Shown here piece by piece: positions 1-6,315 of a stretch of DNA of 7,385 nt (the first letter of the stretch is position 1; each line of letters opens with the position of its first letter). Where the stretch lies: NCBI RefSeq assembly GCF_946222815.1, contig NZ_CAMJRK010000075.1:1-7385 (forward strand), in the 5' to 3' direction. Origin of the DNA: an uncultured Leuconostoc sp. (GTDB lineage: Bacteria; Bacillota; Bacilli; Lactobacillales; Lactobacillaceae). Both the position numbers and the translations under genes were made by a program. The notes under the pieces were generated by a model that was not told where the DNA came from, made no database searches, and saw nothing but the letters and a program-made list of their open reading frames with translations.

Positions 1-79
1 ATTTATTTATCTAGTAAATATTCTTGGGTAAATTTTATATTTTATCCCGATAATTATTTTAAACGTATGAAATAAGGTC

Positions 80-108
80 TTGACGAATGGTTTATTTTCT
101 AGTATTAT
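80..108 (+). promoter_or_regulatory. Sigma-A-type promoter of valS
   Basis: A TTGACG -35 box lies at 80-85 and a TATTAT -10 box at 103-108, separated by exactly 17 bases. Each hexamer differs from consensus at one position. Transcription would start near 114-116, just before the first helix of the T-box leader, which is where a T-box transcript should begin. Bases 1-79 show no gene. A weak hairpin (GGGTAAA with TTTATCCC, one bulge) is visible around 26-48 but has no T-run. Confidence 0.8.
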
Positions 109-114
109 TAGCAT

Positions 115-305
115 TATCTTAGAGGATTAAGCAAACACATCGATAGAGAGCTGATGCTAGTGGAAATTCAGTGATGTTAATGCCCAAGGTTACTAAGTGT
201 TAAAATATAAATAAGTAAAGTGGTTGTTGATAGTGATGTATCAGCGACAATACGGGTGGTACCACGGTGAAGATCGTCCTAATTTAATTTTTAGGACGAT
301 TTTTC
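115..305 (+). promoter_or_regulatory. T-box riboswitch (tRNA-Val-responsive leader)
   Basis: This untranslated leader senses uncharged tRNA and controls read-through into the synthetase gene. A compact Stem I can be drawn: CTTAG 118-122 with CTAAG 193-197, GCA 131-133 with TGC 181-183, ACATC 137-141 with GATGT 173-177, and CTGA 151-154 with TCAG 168-171. An AGAGAG motif lies at 145-150 and the apical loop includes GTGGAAA. The valine codon GTT at 189-191, followed by A, sits directly above the basal helix where a specifier is expected. Stem III pairs 223-232 with 239-248, ten pairs including two G-U. The T-box core is at 249-266, with bulge TGGTACC (257-263). TGGT can pair with an ACCA tRNA end, which fits the A73 discriminator of tRNA-Val. 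The antiterminator pairs GGG 254-256 with CCT 278-280 and ACG 264-266 with CGT 275-277. The pairings were made by eye. Confidence 0.93.
273..304 (+). terminator. Regulated intrinsic terminator of the T-box leader
   Basis: A perfect 10-bp stem (ATCGTCCTAA 273-282 with TTAGGACGAT 291-300) closes an 8-base loop and is followed by a run of T to 304. Bases 275-280 of the left arm are also needed for the antiterminator. The two structures therefore exclude each other, the standard T-box switch: uncharged tRNA stabilises the antiterminator and lets RNA polymerase enter valS. Confidence 0.92.
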
Positions 306-331
306 TGTGTCATCGCAAAAAAGGAGAAAAT

Positions 332-3016
332 ATGCGTGAAATTGATATGTCAACAAAATATAATCCAACTTCTGTTGAATTAGGGCGTTATGATAAATGG
401 CAAGAAAAAAAGTTATTTGCTCCAGAGTCAAATCAGGCGATTCAAAGTAATGAGCCTGAATCATATGCAATTGTTATTCCACCGCCTAATGTTACCGGTA
501 AGTTGCATTTAGGCCATGCTTGGGATACAACTTTGCAAGACATGATTATTCGTCAGAAAAAGATGCAAGGTATGGATGTGTTATGGTTGCCTGGTATGGA
601 TCATGCAGGCATTGCAACACAAGCGAAAGTTGAACAACGCTTACGTTCAGAAGGTATCTCTCGTTATGATTTAGGACGTGAAAAATTTGTTGAACAGGTT
701 TGGGATTGGAAGAACGAATATGCAGTAACCATCAAAAAACAATGGGGGAAAATGGGTTTATCTCTTGATTTTGATCGCGAACGTTTTACACTAGATGATG
801 GTTTGAATAAAGCAGTCAATAAAGTATTTATTGACTTATACAAAAAAGGCTTGATTTATCGTGGTGAATATATTATTAATTGGGATCCGCAAGCAAGAAC
901 GGCGCTATCGGATATTGAAGTTATTTATCAAGATGATGAGGGGGCGTTTTATCACGTTAAATATCCATTTACAGATGGCACCACAATTAATGGCAAAGAT
1001 TACATTGAGATAGCGACCACGCGCCCTGAAACAATGTTTGGTGATGTTGCGGTTGCTGTACATCCAAGTGATGAACGATATAAAGATTTAATTGGCAAGA
1101 CAGTCATGGTACCACTTGTTGGTCGTGAAATCCCGATTATTGCGGATGAATACGTTGAAAAAGATTTTGGTACAGGGATGGTAAAAATAACACCTGCACA
1201 TGATCCTAATGATTTTCAAGTGGGTAATCGTCATAATTTGGAACGCATTAACACGATGACTGATGATGGGCACTTGAATTCTGAGGCTGGGAAATATGAT
1301 GGCTTAGAACGTTTTGAAGCGCGTAAGGCAATTGTAGCCGATCTTGAATCTGGTAATCATATGTTAAAAGTTGACCCGATTGTACATTCAGTTGGCCATT
1401 CAGAACGTACTGGGGTTCCTGTTGAATCACGCCTATCTACACAATGGTTCGTAAAAATGGCGCCATTGGCTAAACAAGCACTCGACATGCAAAAAAGTGC
1501 TGATGAAAAAGTTGAATTTGTACCTGCCAGATTTGAAGATACATTCACACGTTGGATGGAAAATATTCGTGATTGGGTTATTTCTCGACAACTATGGTGG
1601 GGGCATCAAATTCCCGCATGGTACAAAAATAAAGGGACGGATCAAGAAGAAATATATGTCGGAACGGATGAACCAGAGGGTGAGGGTTGGCAAAGAGATC
1701 CTGATGTGTTAGATACTTGGTTTTCATCAGCATTATGGCCTTTTTCAACAATGGGTTGGCCAGAGAATAAAGCGGATGACTTTGCTAAATACTATCCAAC
1801 AAACACGTTAGTAACGGGATATGATATTATATTCTTCTGGGTAGCACGCATGATGTTCCAAGGCAAAGAATTCACAGGACAAAGACCATTTAAAAATGTG
1901 TTAATCCATGGTTTGATTCGCGATGGTGAGGGACGTAAAATGTCTAAGTCATTAGGCAATGGTGTGGATCCTATGGATGTTATCGAAAAATACGGTGCAG
2001 ATGCGTTACGTTGGTTCTTAGCAACTGGCTCAACTCCAGGTCAAGATGTACGTTTTACATATGATAAAATGGATGCCGCCTGGAATTTTATTAACAAAAT
2101 TTGGAATGCATCACGTTATGTTATCATGAACTTGGATGAGACAACGCCATCAACATTGCCTGATTTAGATAAACTATCACTGAGTGATAAATGGATTTTG
2201 TCACGATTAAATACAACAATTGAAGATGTTACGCGTAATTTTGATAGATTTGAATTTGGTGAAGCTGGTCGTGAATTATACAATTTTATTTGGTCTGATT
2301 TTGCTGATTGGTATATTGAAATGACCAAAGAAACTTTGACTGGAGATGCTGATAAAGCACCTGTACAACAAACATTGGCGTATGTATTGGATCAAACGTT
2401 GCGTTTGTTACAACCAATTATGCCATTTGTTACAGAGGCAATTTGGCAAGAAATGCCTGCTCAAGCTGGGAAAAATGCTGATTTCTCTGTTACAAAATAT
2501 CCAGTAGTACATGCAGAATTAGCAGATGAAACAGCTGAAATGGCATTTAAGTCACTACAAGACTTAATTGTTGCAGTACGTAATATTCGTTCCGAAGCAC
2601 ATGCGCCAATGTCGACAGAAATTGATCTATTAGTTAAAACAACTGATGATAAGTTGATTGATATCTTTAAATCAAATGTAGATTATATTAATCGTTTTGC
2701 CCATCCAAAGTTATTGCAAATCGCTTCAGAAATTGAGATACCAGCGTTAGCAATGTCACAAGTTATTTCTGGCGCTGAAATTTATGTGCCTTTGGCCGAA
2801 CTAATTGATATCGATGCAGAAATTGATCGTTTAGCAGGAGAAGCTAACAAATTTGGTGCGGAGGTAAAACGTGCGGAGGGTAAGTTAGGGAATGATAAGT
2901 TTGTGAACTCGGCACCAGAAGCTGTCGTTATTGCTGAAAAACAAAAGCTTGCTGATTGGCAAGCGAAGTTGGTTGCAACAGAGGAACGTCTGAGTGCTCT
3001 CAAAAAAGCCAAGTAA
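332..3016 (+). CDS. valS: Valyl-tRNA synthetase
   Basis: This cytoplasmic class Ia synthetase attaches valine to tRNA-Val and hydrolyses mischarged Thr-tRNA. The product is 894 residues, normal for bacterial ValRS. The Rossmann signature HLGH is at residues 59-62 after PPPNVTGK, and the second signature KMSKS is at 536-540. The editing (CP1) domain shows TTRPETMFGD at 229-238 and KITPAHDPNDF at 285-295. The catalytic domain resumes with the SRQLWWGHQIPAW segment. The anticodon-binding region follows, and the last ~75 residues form the charged C-terminal coiled-coil arm typical of ValRS. The reading frame is open back to 224, but those codons lie in the T-box. The start at 332 is chosen because AAGGAG (321-326) sits five bases upstream and the protein then begins as homologues do (MREIDMSTKYNP). 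No folC, a common partner of valS in Bacilli, follows. The gene appears intact and is controlled by the T-box. Confidence 0.98.
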   Translation: MREIDMSTKYNPTSVELGRYDKWQEKKLFAPESNQAIQSNEPESYAIVIPPPNVTGKLHLGHAWDTTLQDMIIRQKKMQGMDVLWLPGMDHAGIATQAKVEQRLRSEGISRYDLGREKFVEQVWDWKNEYAVTIKKQWGKMGLSLDFDRERFTLDDGLNKAVNKVFIDLYKKGLIYRGEYIINWDPQARTALSDIEVIYQDDEGAFYHVKYPFTDGTTINGKDYIEIATTRPETMFGDVAVAVHPSDERYKDLIGKTVMVPLVGREIPIIADEYVEKDFGTGMVKITPAHDPNDFQVGNRHNLERINTMTDDGHLNSEAGKYDGLERFEARKAIVADLESGNHMLKVDPIVHSVGHSERTGVPVESRLSTQWFVKMAPLAKQALDMQKSADEKVEFVPARFEDTFTRWMENIRDWVISRQLWWGHQIPAWYKNKGTDQEEIYVGTDEPEGEGWQRDPDVLDTWFSSALWPFSTMGWPENKADDFAKYYPTNTLVTGYDIIFFWVARMMFQGKEFTGQRPFKNVLIHGLIRDGEGRKMSKSLGNGVDPMDVIEKYGADALRWFLATGSTPGQDVRFTYDKMDAAWNFINKIWNASRYVIMNLDETTPSTLPDLDKLSLSDKWILSRLNTTIEDVTRNFDRFEFGEAGRELYNFIWSDFADWYIEMTKETLTGDADKAPVQQTLAYVLDQTLRLLQPIMPFVTEAIWQEMPAQAGKNADFSVTKYPVVHAELADETAEMAFKSLQDLIVAVRNIRSEAHAPMSTEIDLLVKTTDDKLIDIFKSNVDYINRFAHPKLLQIASEIEIPALAMSQVISGAEIYVPLAELIDIDAEIDRLAGEANKFGAEVKRAEGKLGNDKFVNSAPEAVVIAEKQKLADWQAKLVATEERLSALKKAK

Positions 3017-3074
3017 GCACTTAGAAATGTAAGGTAAATAACCTAATCTCATTTTTTGAGTCGGTATTTAAAAT

Positions 3075-3761
3075 ATGATGACTGAATTTTATAATATTAA
3101 TGAAGACCATCCAAACAATTTTAATTTAACACAGGTGCCGGATATGGATGTAGATACAATTTGGGCATTACAGGCGAAAGCTCAATCACATAATAAAGGC
3201 CTTATCGCACAAGTATTTGATCGTATTTCTCTGGGTTTTTTGGAAGATAGAGGATTTAACCTGATATATACAACCCATTTTGCCAAGTTGAACGTACGTG
3301 ATTACGTCGGGGAACCAGTCGTTACAGTTGATGAGTTAGAGCCAGACTTAAGGCAAGAACTGTTAATACTGCTGCGCGATCACTATGAACGTGTTCATCG
3401 CACTAATCCAGCTTCTAAAAACATTAATTATCAAGATTGGTTATTTGGTAATAGTCAGTTTGATTTAAAACACAGCATTGTGCGCTTGTCACAACAGCAT
3501 ATTATCGCAGTCATTTTAATCTTTAAAAATGGTGATGATTTCAAATTAGGATGGACATTTGGAGATAACGTGCCGGTCTTACTCGATCTTTGGCGTGATT
3601 TATTAGGGATACTGCCAATTGGGAAAGTATTATATGCAGAATGTGACAGTGATGATGTGTTTGCAATGATTGTTTATAATGCGTTCGTTTGGCATGATAT
3701 TGATACTGTAGCGCAAACATTGCTTTGGCAAGATACGTCAAATAGCTTGCGTAATGTATAA
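3075..3761 (+). CDS. Hypothetical protein, possible GNAT-like acetyltransferase
   Basis: I do not recognise this 228-residue protein with certainty. It has no signal peptide, no membrane segment and no repeats, so it is probably cytoplasmic. The pattern is faintly like two-lobed GNAT-family proteins of lactic acid bacteria. An EDRGFNLIYTTHFAKL segment (57-72) is followed by an acidic helical stretch (86-105). A beta-rich part (134-162, including IIAVILIF and KLGWTFG) leads to VLYAECDSDDVFAM (185-198), which resembles the late strand and helix of GNAT folds. No clear acetyl-CoA loop (Q/RxxGxG/A) is visible, so catalysis is doubtful. It begins 58 bases after valS with no strong terminator between them, so co-transcription is possible. 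The start at 3075 (ATGATG) has only a weak ribosome site (GAG, 3058-3060). An alternative in-frame ATG at 3144 has AGGTG (3133-3137) at good spacing and would give 205 residues. Confidence 0.72.
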   Translation: MMTEFYNINEDHPNNFNLTQVPDMDVDTIWALQAKAQSHNKGLIAQVFDRISLGFLEDRGFNLIYTTHFAKLNVRDYVGEPVVTVDELEPDLRQELLILLRDHYERVHRTNPASKNINYQDWLFGNSQFDLKHSIVRLSQQHIIAVILIFKNGDDFKLGWTFGDNVPVLLDLWRDLLGILPIGKVLYAECDSDDVFAMIVYNAFVWHDIDTVAQTLLWQDTSNSLRNV

Positions 3762-3894
3762 AATCAGCTACAATAATATAAGAACGACTGATGTTCTAGT
3801 ATTAAAAAATAACAAATAGAATTAATATGTATTTATTATTATTTCAAATGGACTATACATGAGCGTCAGTTAAGACGGTTAGAGGGGAAAATAT
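3762..3894 (+). other. Intergenic leader of fabH with small inverted repeat
   Basis: This 133-base AT-rich gap separates the hypothetical gene from fabH. It has a short inverted repeat, AGAAC (3781-3785) and GTTCT (3793-3797), with a 7-base spacer. The repeat has no T-run, so it is not a terminator, and its spacing does not match the LexA box (GAAC-N4-GTTC). TATACA at 3854-3859 is a possible -10 box but has no good -35. AGAGGGG at 3881-3887 is the ribosome binding site for the ATG at 3895. No FabT-type palindrome was seen. Confidence 0.4.
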
Positions 3895-4869
3895 ATGCCC
3901 GGAAGTAAAATACTGGCGAGCGCGCATTATGTACCAAGCGATGTCATAACTAATGATGATTTGGCACAAATAATAGATACCAATGATGCATGGATACAAT
4001 CACATACAGGTATTAAAACACGACATATATCGTTACAGGGTGAAAATACTAGTGATTTAGCAACACAAGCTGCTAAATTAGCATTAGCGCAAGCTCGTAT
4101 GAAACCAGAAGATATTGATCTCATTATTGTAACGACATTTACACCCGATGGCTTAGCCCCATCGACTGCAGCACTAGTTCAGCGTAATTTAGAAGCAAAA
4201 AACGCTTGGGCTTATGATATCATGACTGCTTGCGCTGGTTTTGTATTCGGGTTGAGTACAGCAGATAAGTTTCTTCGTTCAGGAAGTTACAAAAATGCGC
4301 TTGTAATCGCTGCTGAAGTTAATTCAAAGATGATGGATTTTTCAGACCGCACAAGCACTGTTTTTTTTGGTGATGGGGCAGGTGCTGTGGTAATGACAGC
4401 AGATCCCTATGGTAACGGTGTAGTTGCTGGCGAAAAGATGCACACAATTGGCAACCCAGATGTGGTTCACTCGGGTCGCATCGCTCCTTTAACGCAGTTG
4501 TCACCAGATAATTATCCTAAAATAGATGCTTTTTCCCAAATTGGGCATGATGTTTTTGATGAAGTGACAACGTTAATACCAGATCATATTTACAGCTTTT
4601 TGGAAACTAAATCTTTAAAGCCCAGTGATGTCGATTATTTTATACCGCATCAAGCCAATCTCAGGTTGATTGAGTATATTGCTAACGCATTAAACGAACC
4701 AATCGATAAATTTTCAACAAACATCATTCGTAATGGTAATACTTCTTCTGCTGGGATAGCGATTGGATTTGATGAACTGCGACAATCAGTTGACCTCAAT
4801 GGTAAGAGGGTGCTATTGACCGGATTTGGTGCAGGCTTTACCTATGGTAGTATATTGTTAGAGTTTTAA
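3895..4869 (+). CDS. fabH: Beta-ketoacyl-ACP synthase III (KAS III)
   Basis: KAS III condenses acetyl-CoA or another short acyl-CoA primer with malonyl-ACP, starting type II fatty acid synthesis in the cytosol. The product is 324 residues, normal for FabH. The thiolase-fold triad is complete: C113 in TACAGF, H252 in PHQAN and N282 in NGNTSSAG. Other family hallmarks are the N-terminal KILASAHYVP, the DAWIQSHTGI segment (31-40) and FFGDGAGAVV (157-166). The C-terminal motif reads GFGAGFTYG, where typical FabH has GFGGGLTWG; this mild deviation may mark a divergent paralogue. ATG 3895 follows AGAGGGG at seven-base spacing. The gene stands alone, with no fabD, fabG, fabF, acpP or acc gene in the window and its own terminator just after it. 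In lactic acid bacteria the main fabH usually sits in the fab cluster, so this may be an extra copy. A closely related KAS III-like enzyme with another acyl substrate cannot be excluded. Confidence 0.93.
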   Translation: MPGSKILASAHYVPSDVITNDDLAQIIDTNDAWIQSHTGIKTRHISLQGENTSDLATQAAKLALAQARMKPEDIDLIIVTTFTPDGLAPSTAALVQRNLEAKNAWAYDIMTACAGFVFGLSTADKFLRSGSYKNALVIAAEVNSKMMDFSDRTSTVFFGDGAGAVVMTADPYGNGVVAGEKMHTIGNPDVVHSGRIAPLTQLSPDNYPKIDAFSQIGHDVFDEVTTLIPDHIYSFLETKSLKPSDVDYFIPHQANLRLIEYIANALNEPIDKFSTNIIRNGNTSSAGIAIGFDELRQSVDLNGKRVLLTGFGAGFTYGSILLEF

Positions 4870-4905
4870 AGAAATAATTAAGTACGTTAATAAAATATAA
4901 GTTTT

Positions 4906-4954
4906 AAAAAGGTAGAATTAATCAAATTTTTGTTTGATTAATTCTACCTTTTTT
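4906..4954 (+). terminator. Strong intrinsic terminator after fabH
   Basis: A perfect 21-bp inverted repeat pairs 4906-4926 with 4933-4953 around a six-base loop (TTTTTG). The stem runs from an A-tract through GGTAGAATTAATCAAA. The right arm ends in six T residues (4949-4954), which serve as both stem and U-tract. The A-tract on the left means it could also terminate on the other strand, although no convincing - strand gene is nearby. It separates fabH from the cell-wall genes. Confidence 0.92.
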
Positions 4955-4994
4955 ATTAACAAAAATGCTACGAATACATAATGAAATAGACGAT

Positions 4995-5008
4995 AGGAAG
5001 CGTTTTCG
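4995..5008 (+). promoter_or_regulatory. Possible cre (CcpA) site
   Basis: AGGAAGCGTTTTCG resembles the catabolite-responsive element WTGNAANCGNWNNCW. It keeps the G, AA, CG, W and C core positions but mismatches the leading T and the final W. It lies about 34 bases upstream of the candidate -35 box of the LysM-CAP gene, where CcpA would more likely activate than repress. This is a pattern match only. Confidence 0.25.
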
Positions 5009-5041
5009 GGTACGTAATATAAATGAAATATTGTTATAAAA

Positions 5042-5070
5042 CTGACAAATTTAAATAACGTTGATGTTAT
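5042..5070 (+). promoter_or_regulatory. Candidate promoter of the LysM-CAP gene
   Basis: CTGACA (5042-5047, one mismatch to the -35 consensus) is followed after exactly 17 bases by TGTTAT (5065-5070, two mismatches to the -10). Transcription would start near 5077, giving a leader of about 90 bases. The -10 coincides with the left arm of the inverted repeat at 5061-5118. An alternative -10, TATACT at 5081-5086, lacks a well-spaced -35. Confidence 0.4.
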
Positions 5071-5118
5071 ACAAGGTGGATATACTAGAGGATGTTATTA
5101 AGATTTGTATAACAACAG
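5061..5118 (+). repeat. Long-spaced inverted repeat, operator-like
   Basis: TGTTATACAA (5065-5074) is exactly complementary to TTGTATAACA (5105-5114). Beyond one A-A mismatch, the pairing continues for three more bases (TTG 5061-5063 against CAG 5116-5118, one G-U). The arms are about 30 bases apart. TGTTAT half-sites recur at 5032, 5065 and 5093, and ATAAC occurs at 5055 and 5109. The site could be a paired operator over the -10 box or, if transcription starts further upstream, an RNA hairpin in the leader. The rest of 4955-5169 holds no gene. Confidence 0.55.
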
Positions 5119-5169
5119 GTCTAAAAATTAAGAATCATAATAAAATTTAAATATTTGGAGCTTATATCA

Positions 5170-6303
5170 ATGAAAAGTAATTTAAAGAAAACATTATTAG
5201 CAACAGCCGCAGGTGTTGCCACCTTAGTTGGTGGACATGCAGTTGCATCAGCTGATACGGTTGAAGTTCAAACGGGCGACACTTTGAGTGGTATTGCTCA
5301 TGCAAATAATACATCAGCAGAAGATTTAGCAAAAGCAAACAATATTACTGATCAAAATTTGATTTTATCAGGTCAAACATTGACAGTATCTACACCTGCA
5401 TCTACAGCAGTTTCTGCAGATGGTACGACATACACTGTTCAAGCGGGTGATACATTATCAAAGGTTGCGCAACAGACTGGTGTTAATATTGCAACTTTAT
5501 CTAGTATAAATAGTTTGTCAAATCATGACTTGGTGATAGCAGGTCAAACATTAACACTAAAGCAAGCAGTATCTCAAAATACTGTACCAACAGTTACTGC
5601 AACAGAGCAACAAGCAGCAACACCTGAAACATTGTCATATATTGCAGCAGCAGATACGAATAAAGATAATTTCATGTCAGTAGCTGAATATAATACGTAT
5701 AAGGCTAATGGCGGTAATATTGCTGAACCAGAGGCACAAGCCCCAGCAGCAACAGTTTCTCAAGATGTTAAGTATATTGCAGCAGCAGATACAAATAAAG
5801 ATAATTATATGACAGCAGCAGAATATGCTGCATACCAAGCCAATGGCAATCAAAATCAAGCAACGGCTGCTAGTACAGCGACGACATCAGTTGCAACAGA
5901 ACAAGTAACTCAAGTGTCAACTAATACTGCAGCACAATCAACACCAGCTGCTTCATCAGATGTTCAAACATTGGTAAACTCTTTGAATGCAAAACGCGCA
6001 TCATTAGGTTTGGCACCTGTAACATTAGATGCAGGTTTGTCAGCACGTGCACAATCACGGGCTGAGAATGCTGCATCTAATGGTGGTATTCCAACTAATC
6101 ATTTTTCAACAAGTGGTGAAGTAGTTGCTAACGACTTTTCAACTGGTGCTGTTATTGATGCTTGGTATAATGAAACAAACATGAGTACACCAAATGGTCA
6201 ACCAGGTCATCGTATGTGGGTTGCTAACGCACGGGCATCATCTGTAGGATTTGGTATCGTCGGTGGCATTATTGTCGGCGAATCAAATACTGGTCAATTT
6301 TAA
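5170..6303 (+). CDS. Secreted LysM-LysM-EF-hand-CAP domain protein
   Basis: This 377-residue exported protein probably binds peptidoglycan. The signal peptide is MKSNLKK plus a hydrophobic stretch, with likely cleavage after ASA at residue 28. Two LysM domains follow (29-73 and 86-130), each with the xVQxGDTLS opening and GQTLT end. Residues 157-226 hold two 25-residue repeats carrying 12-residue EF-hand-like loops, 162-173 and 207-218. Each has D1, N3, D5 and E12, with Asn in place of the usual Gly6. A Thr/Ala/Gln-rich linker leads to a CAP (SCP/PR-1) domain, about 264-377. The CAP tetrad residues appear present: H311, E317, E335 and H347 (in PGHR). Bacterial CAP proteins have no settled activity. 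ATG 5170 is chosen because GGAG (5157-5160) lies nine bases upstream; a TTG at 5155 would overlap that site. There is no LPXTG or membrane anchor, so wall attachment would rely on LysM. Three tandem TAA codons end it, followed by an in-frame NlpC-like gene. Confidence 0.92.
   Translation: MKSNLKKTLLATAAGVATLVGGHAVASADTVEVQTGDTLSGIAHANNTSAEDLAKANNITDQNLILSGQTLTVSTPASTAVSADGTTYTVQAGDTLSKVAQQTGVNIATLSSINSLSNHDLVIAGQTLTLKQAVSQNTVPTVTATEQQAATPETLSYIAAADTNKDNFMSVAEYNTYKANGGNIAEPEAQAPAATVSQDVKYIAAADTNKDNYMTAAEYAAYQANGNQNQATAASTATTSVATEQVTQVSTNTAAQSTPAASSDVQTLVNSLNAKRASLGLAPVTLDAGLSARAQSRAENAASNGGIPTNHFSTSGEVVANDFSTGAVIDAWYNETNMSTPNGQPGHRMWVANARASSVGFGIVGGIIVGESNTGQF
5638..5847 (+). repeat. Two imperfect 75-bp direct repeats encoding EF-hand-like loops
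   Basis: Bases 5638-5712 and 5773-5847 are 75-base copies, 135 bases apart, with 61 of 75 positions identical. They encode 25-residue units that share 19 residues, both starting YIAAADTNKDN. The loop ligand positions D, N, D and E are kept in both copies, while the flanking helix residues vary. This fits duplication followed by selection for metal binding. Confidence 0.85.
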
Positions 6304-6315
6304 TAATAACGGTCT

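Noticed and set aside
224..331. In-frame upstream extension of valS by 36 codons
   Set aside because: These codons lie inside T-box Stem III, the antiterminator and the terminator. The ATG at 332 has AAGGAG at ideal spacing and matches the usual ValRS N-terminus.
1088..1273. Open frames of 60-76 codons on the opposite strand of valS, fabH and the LysM-CAP gene, and a 71-codon + strand frame at 1497-1712
   Set aside because: They lie within strongly conserved coding sequence in other frames, show no recognisable domains, and have the composition expected of shadow frames.
3028..3061. Small inverted repeats (AGGT/ACCT and CTCA/TGAG) between valS and the next gene as a terminator
   Set aside because: The stems are only four pairs and have no following T-run; read-through into the next gene is more likely.
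3781..3797. AGAAC-N7-GTTCT as a LexA box or terminator
   Set aside because: LexA boxes of Bacilli need GAAC-N4-GTTC, and there is no T-run for termination. It is kept only as a weak inverted repeat in the leader description.
5032..5048. Clear WalR box TGTTAT-N5-TGACAA
   Set aside because: The second half-site mismatches TGTWAH at two positions and overlaps the candidate -35 box, so it is not called as a site.
5155..5169. TTG start five codons upstream of the LysM-CAP gene
   Set aside because: It would overlap the GGAG ribosome site. The ATG at 5170 gives a normal signal peptide beginning MKSNLKK.
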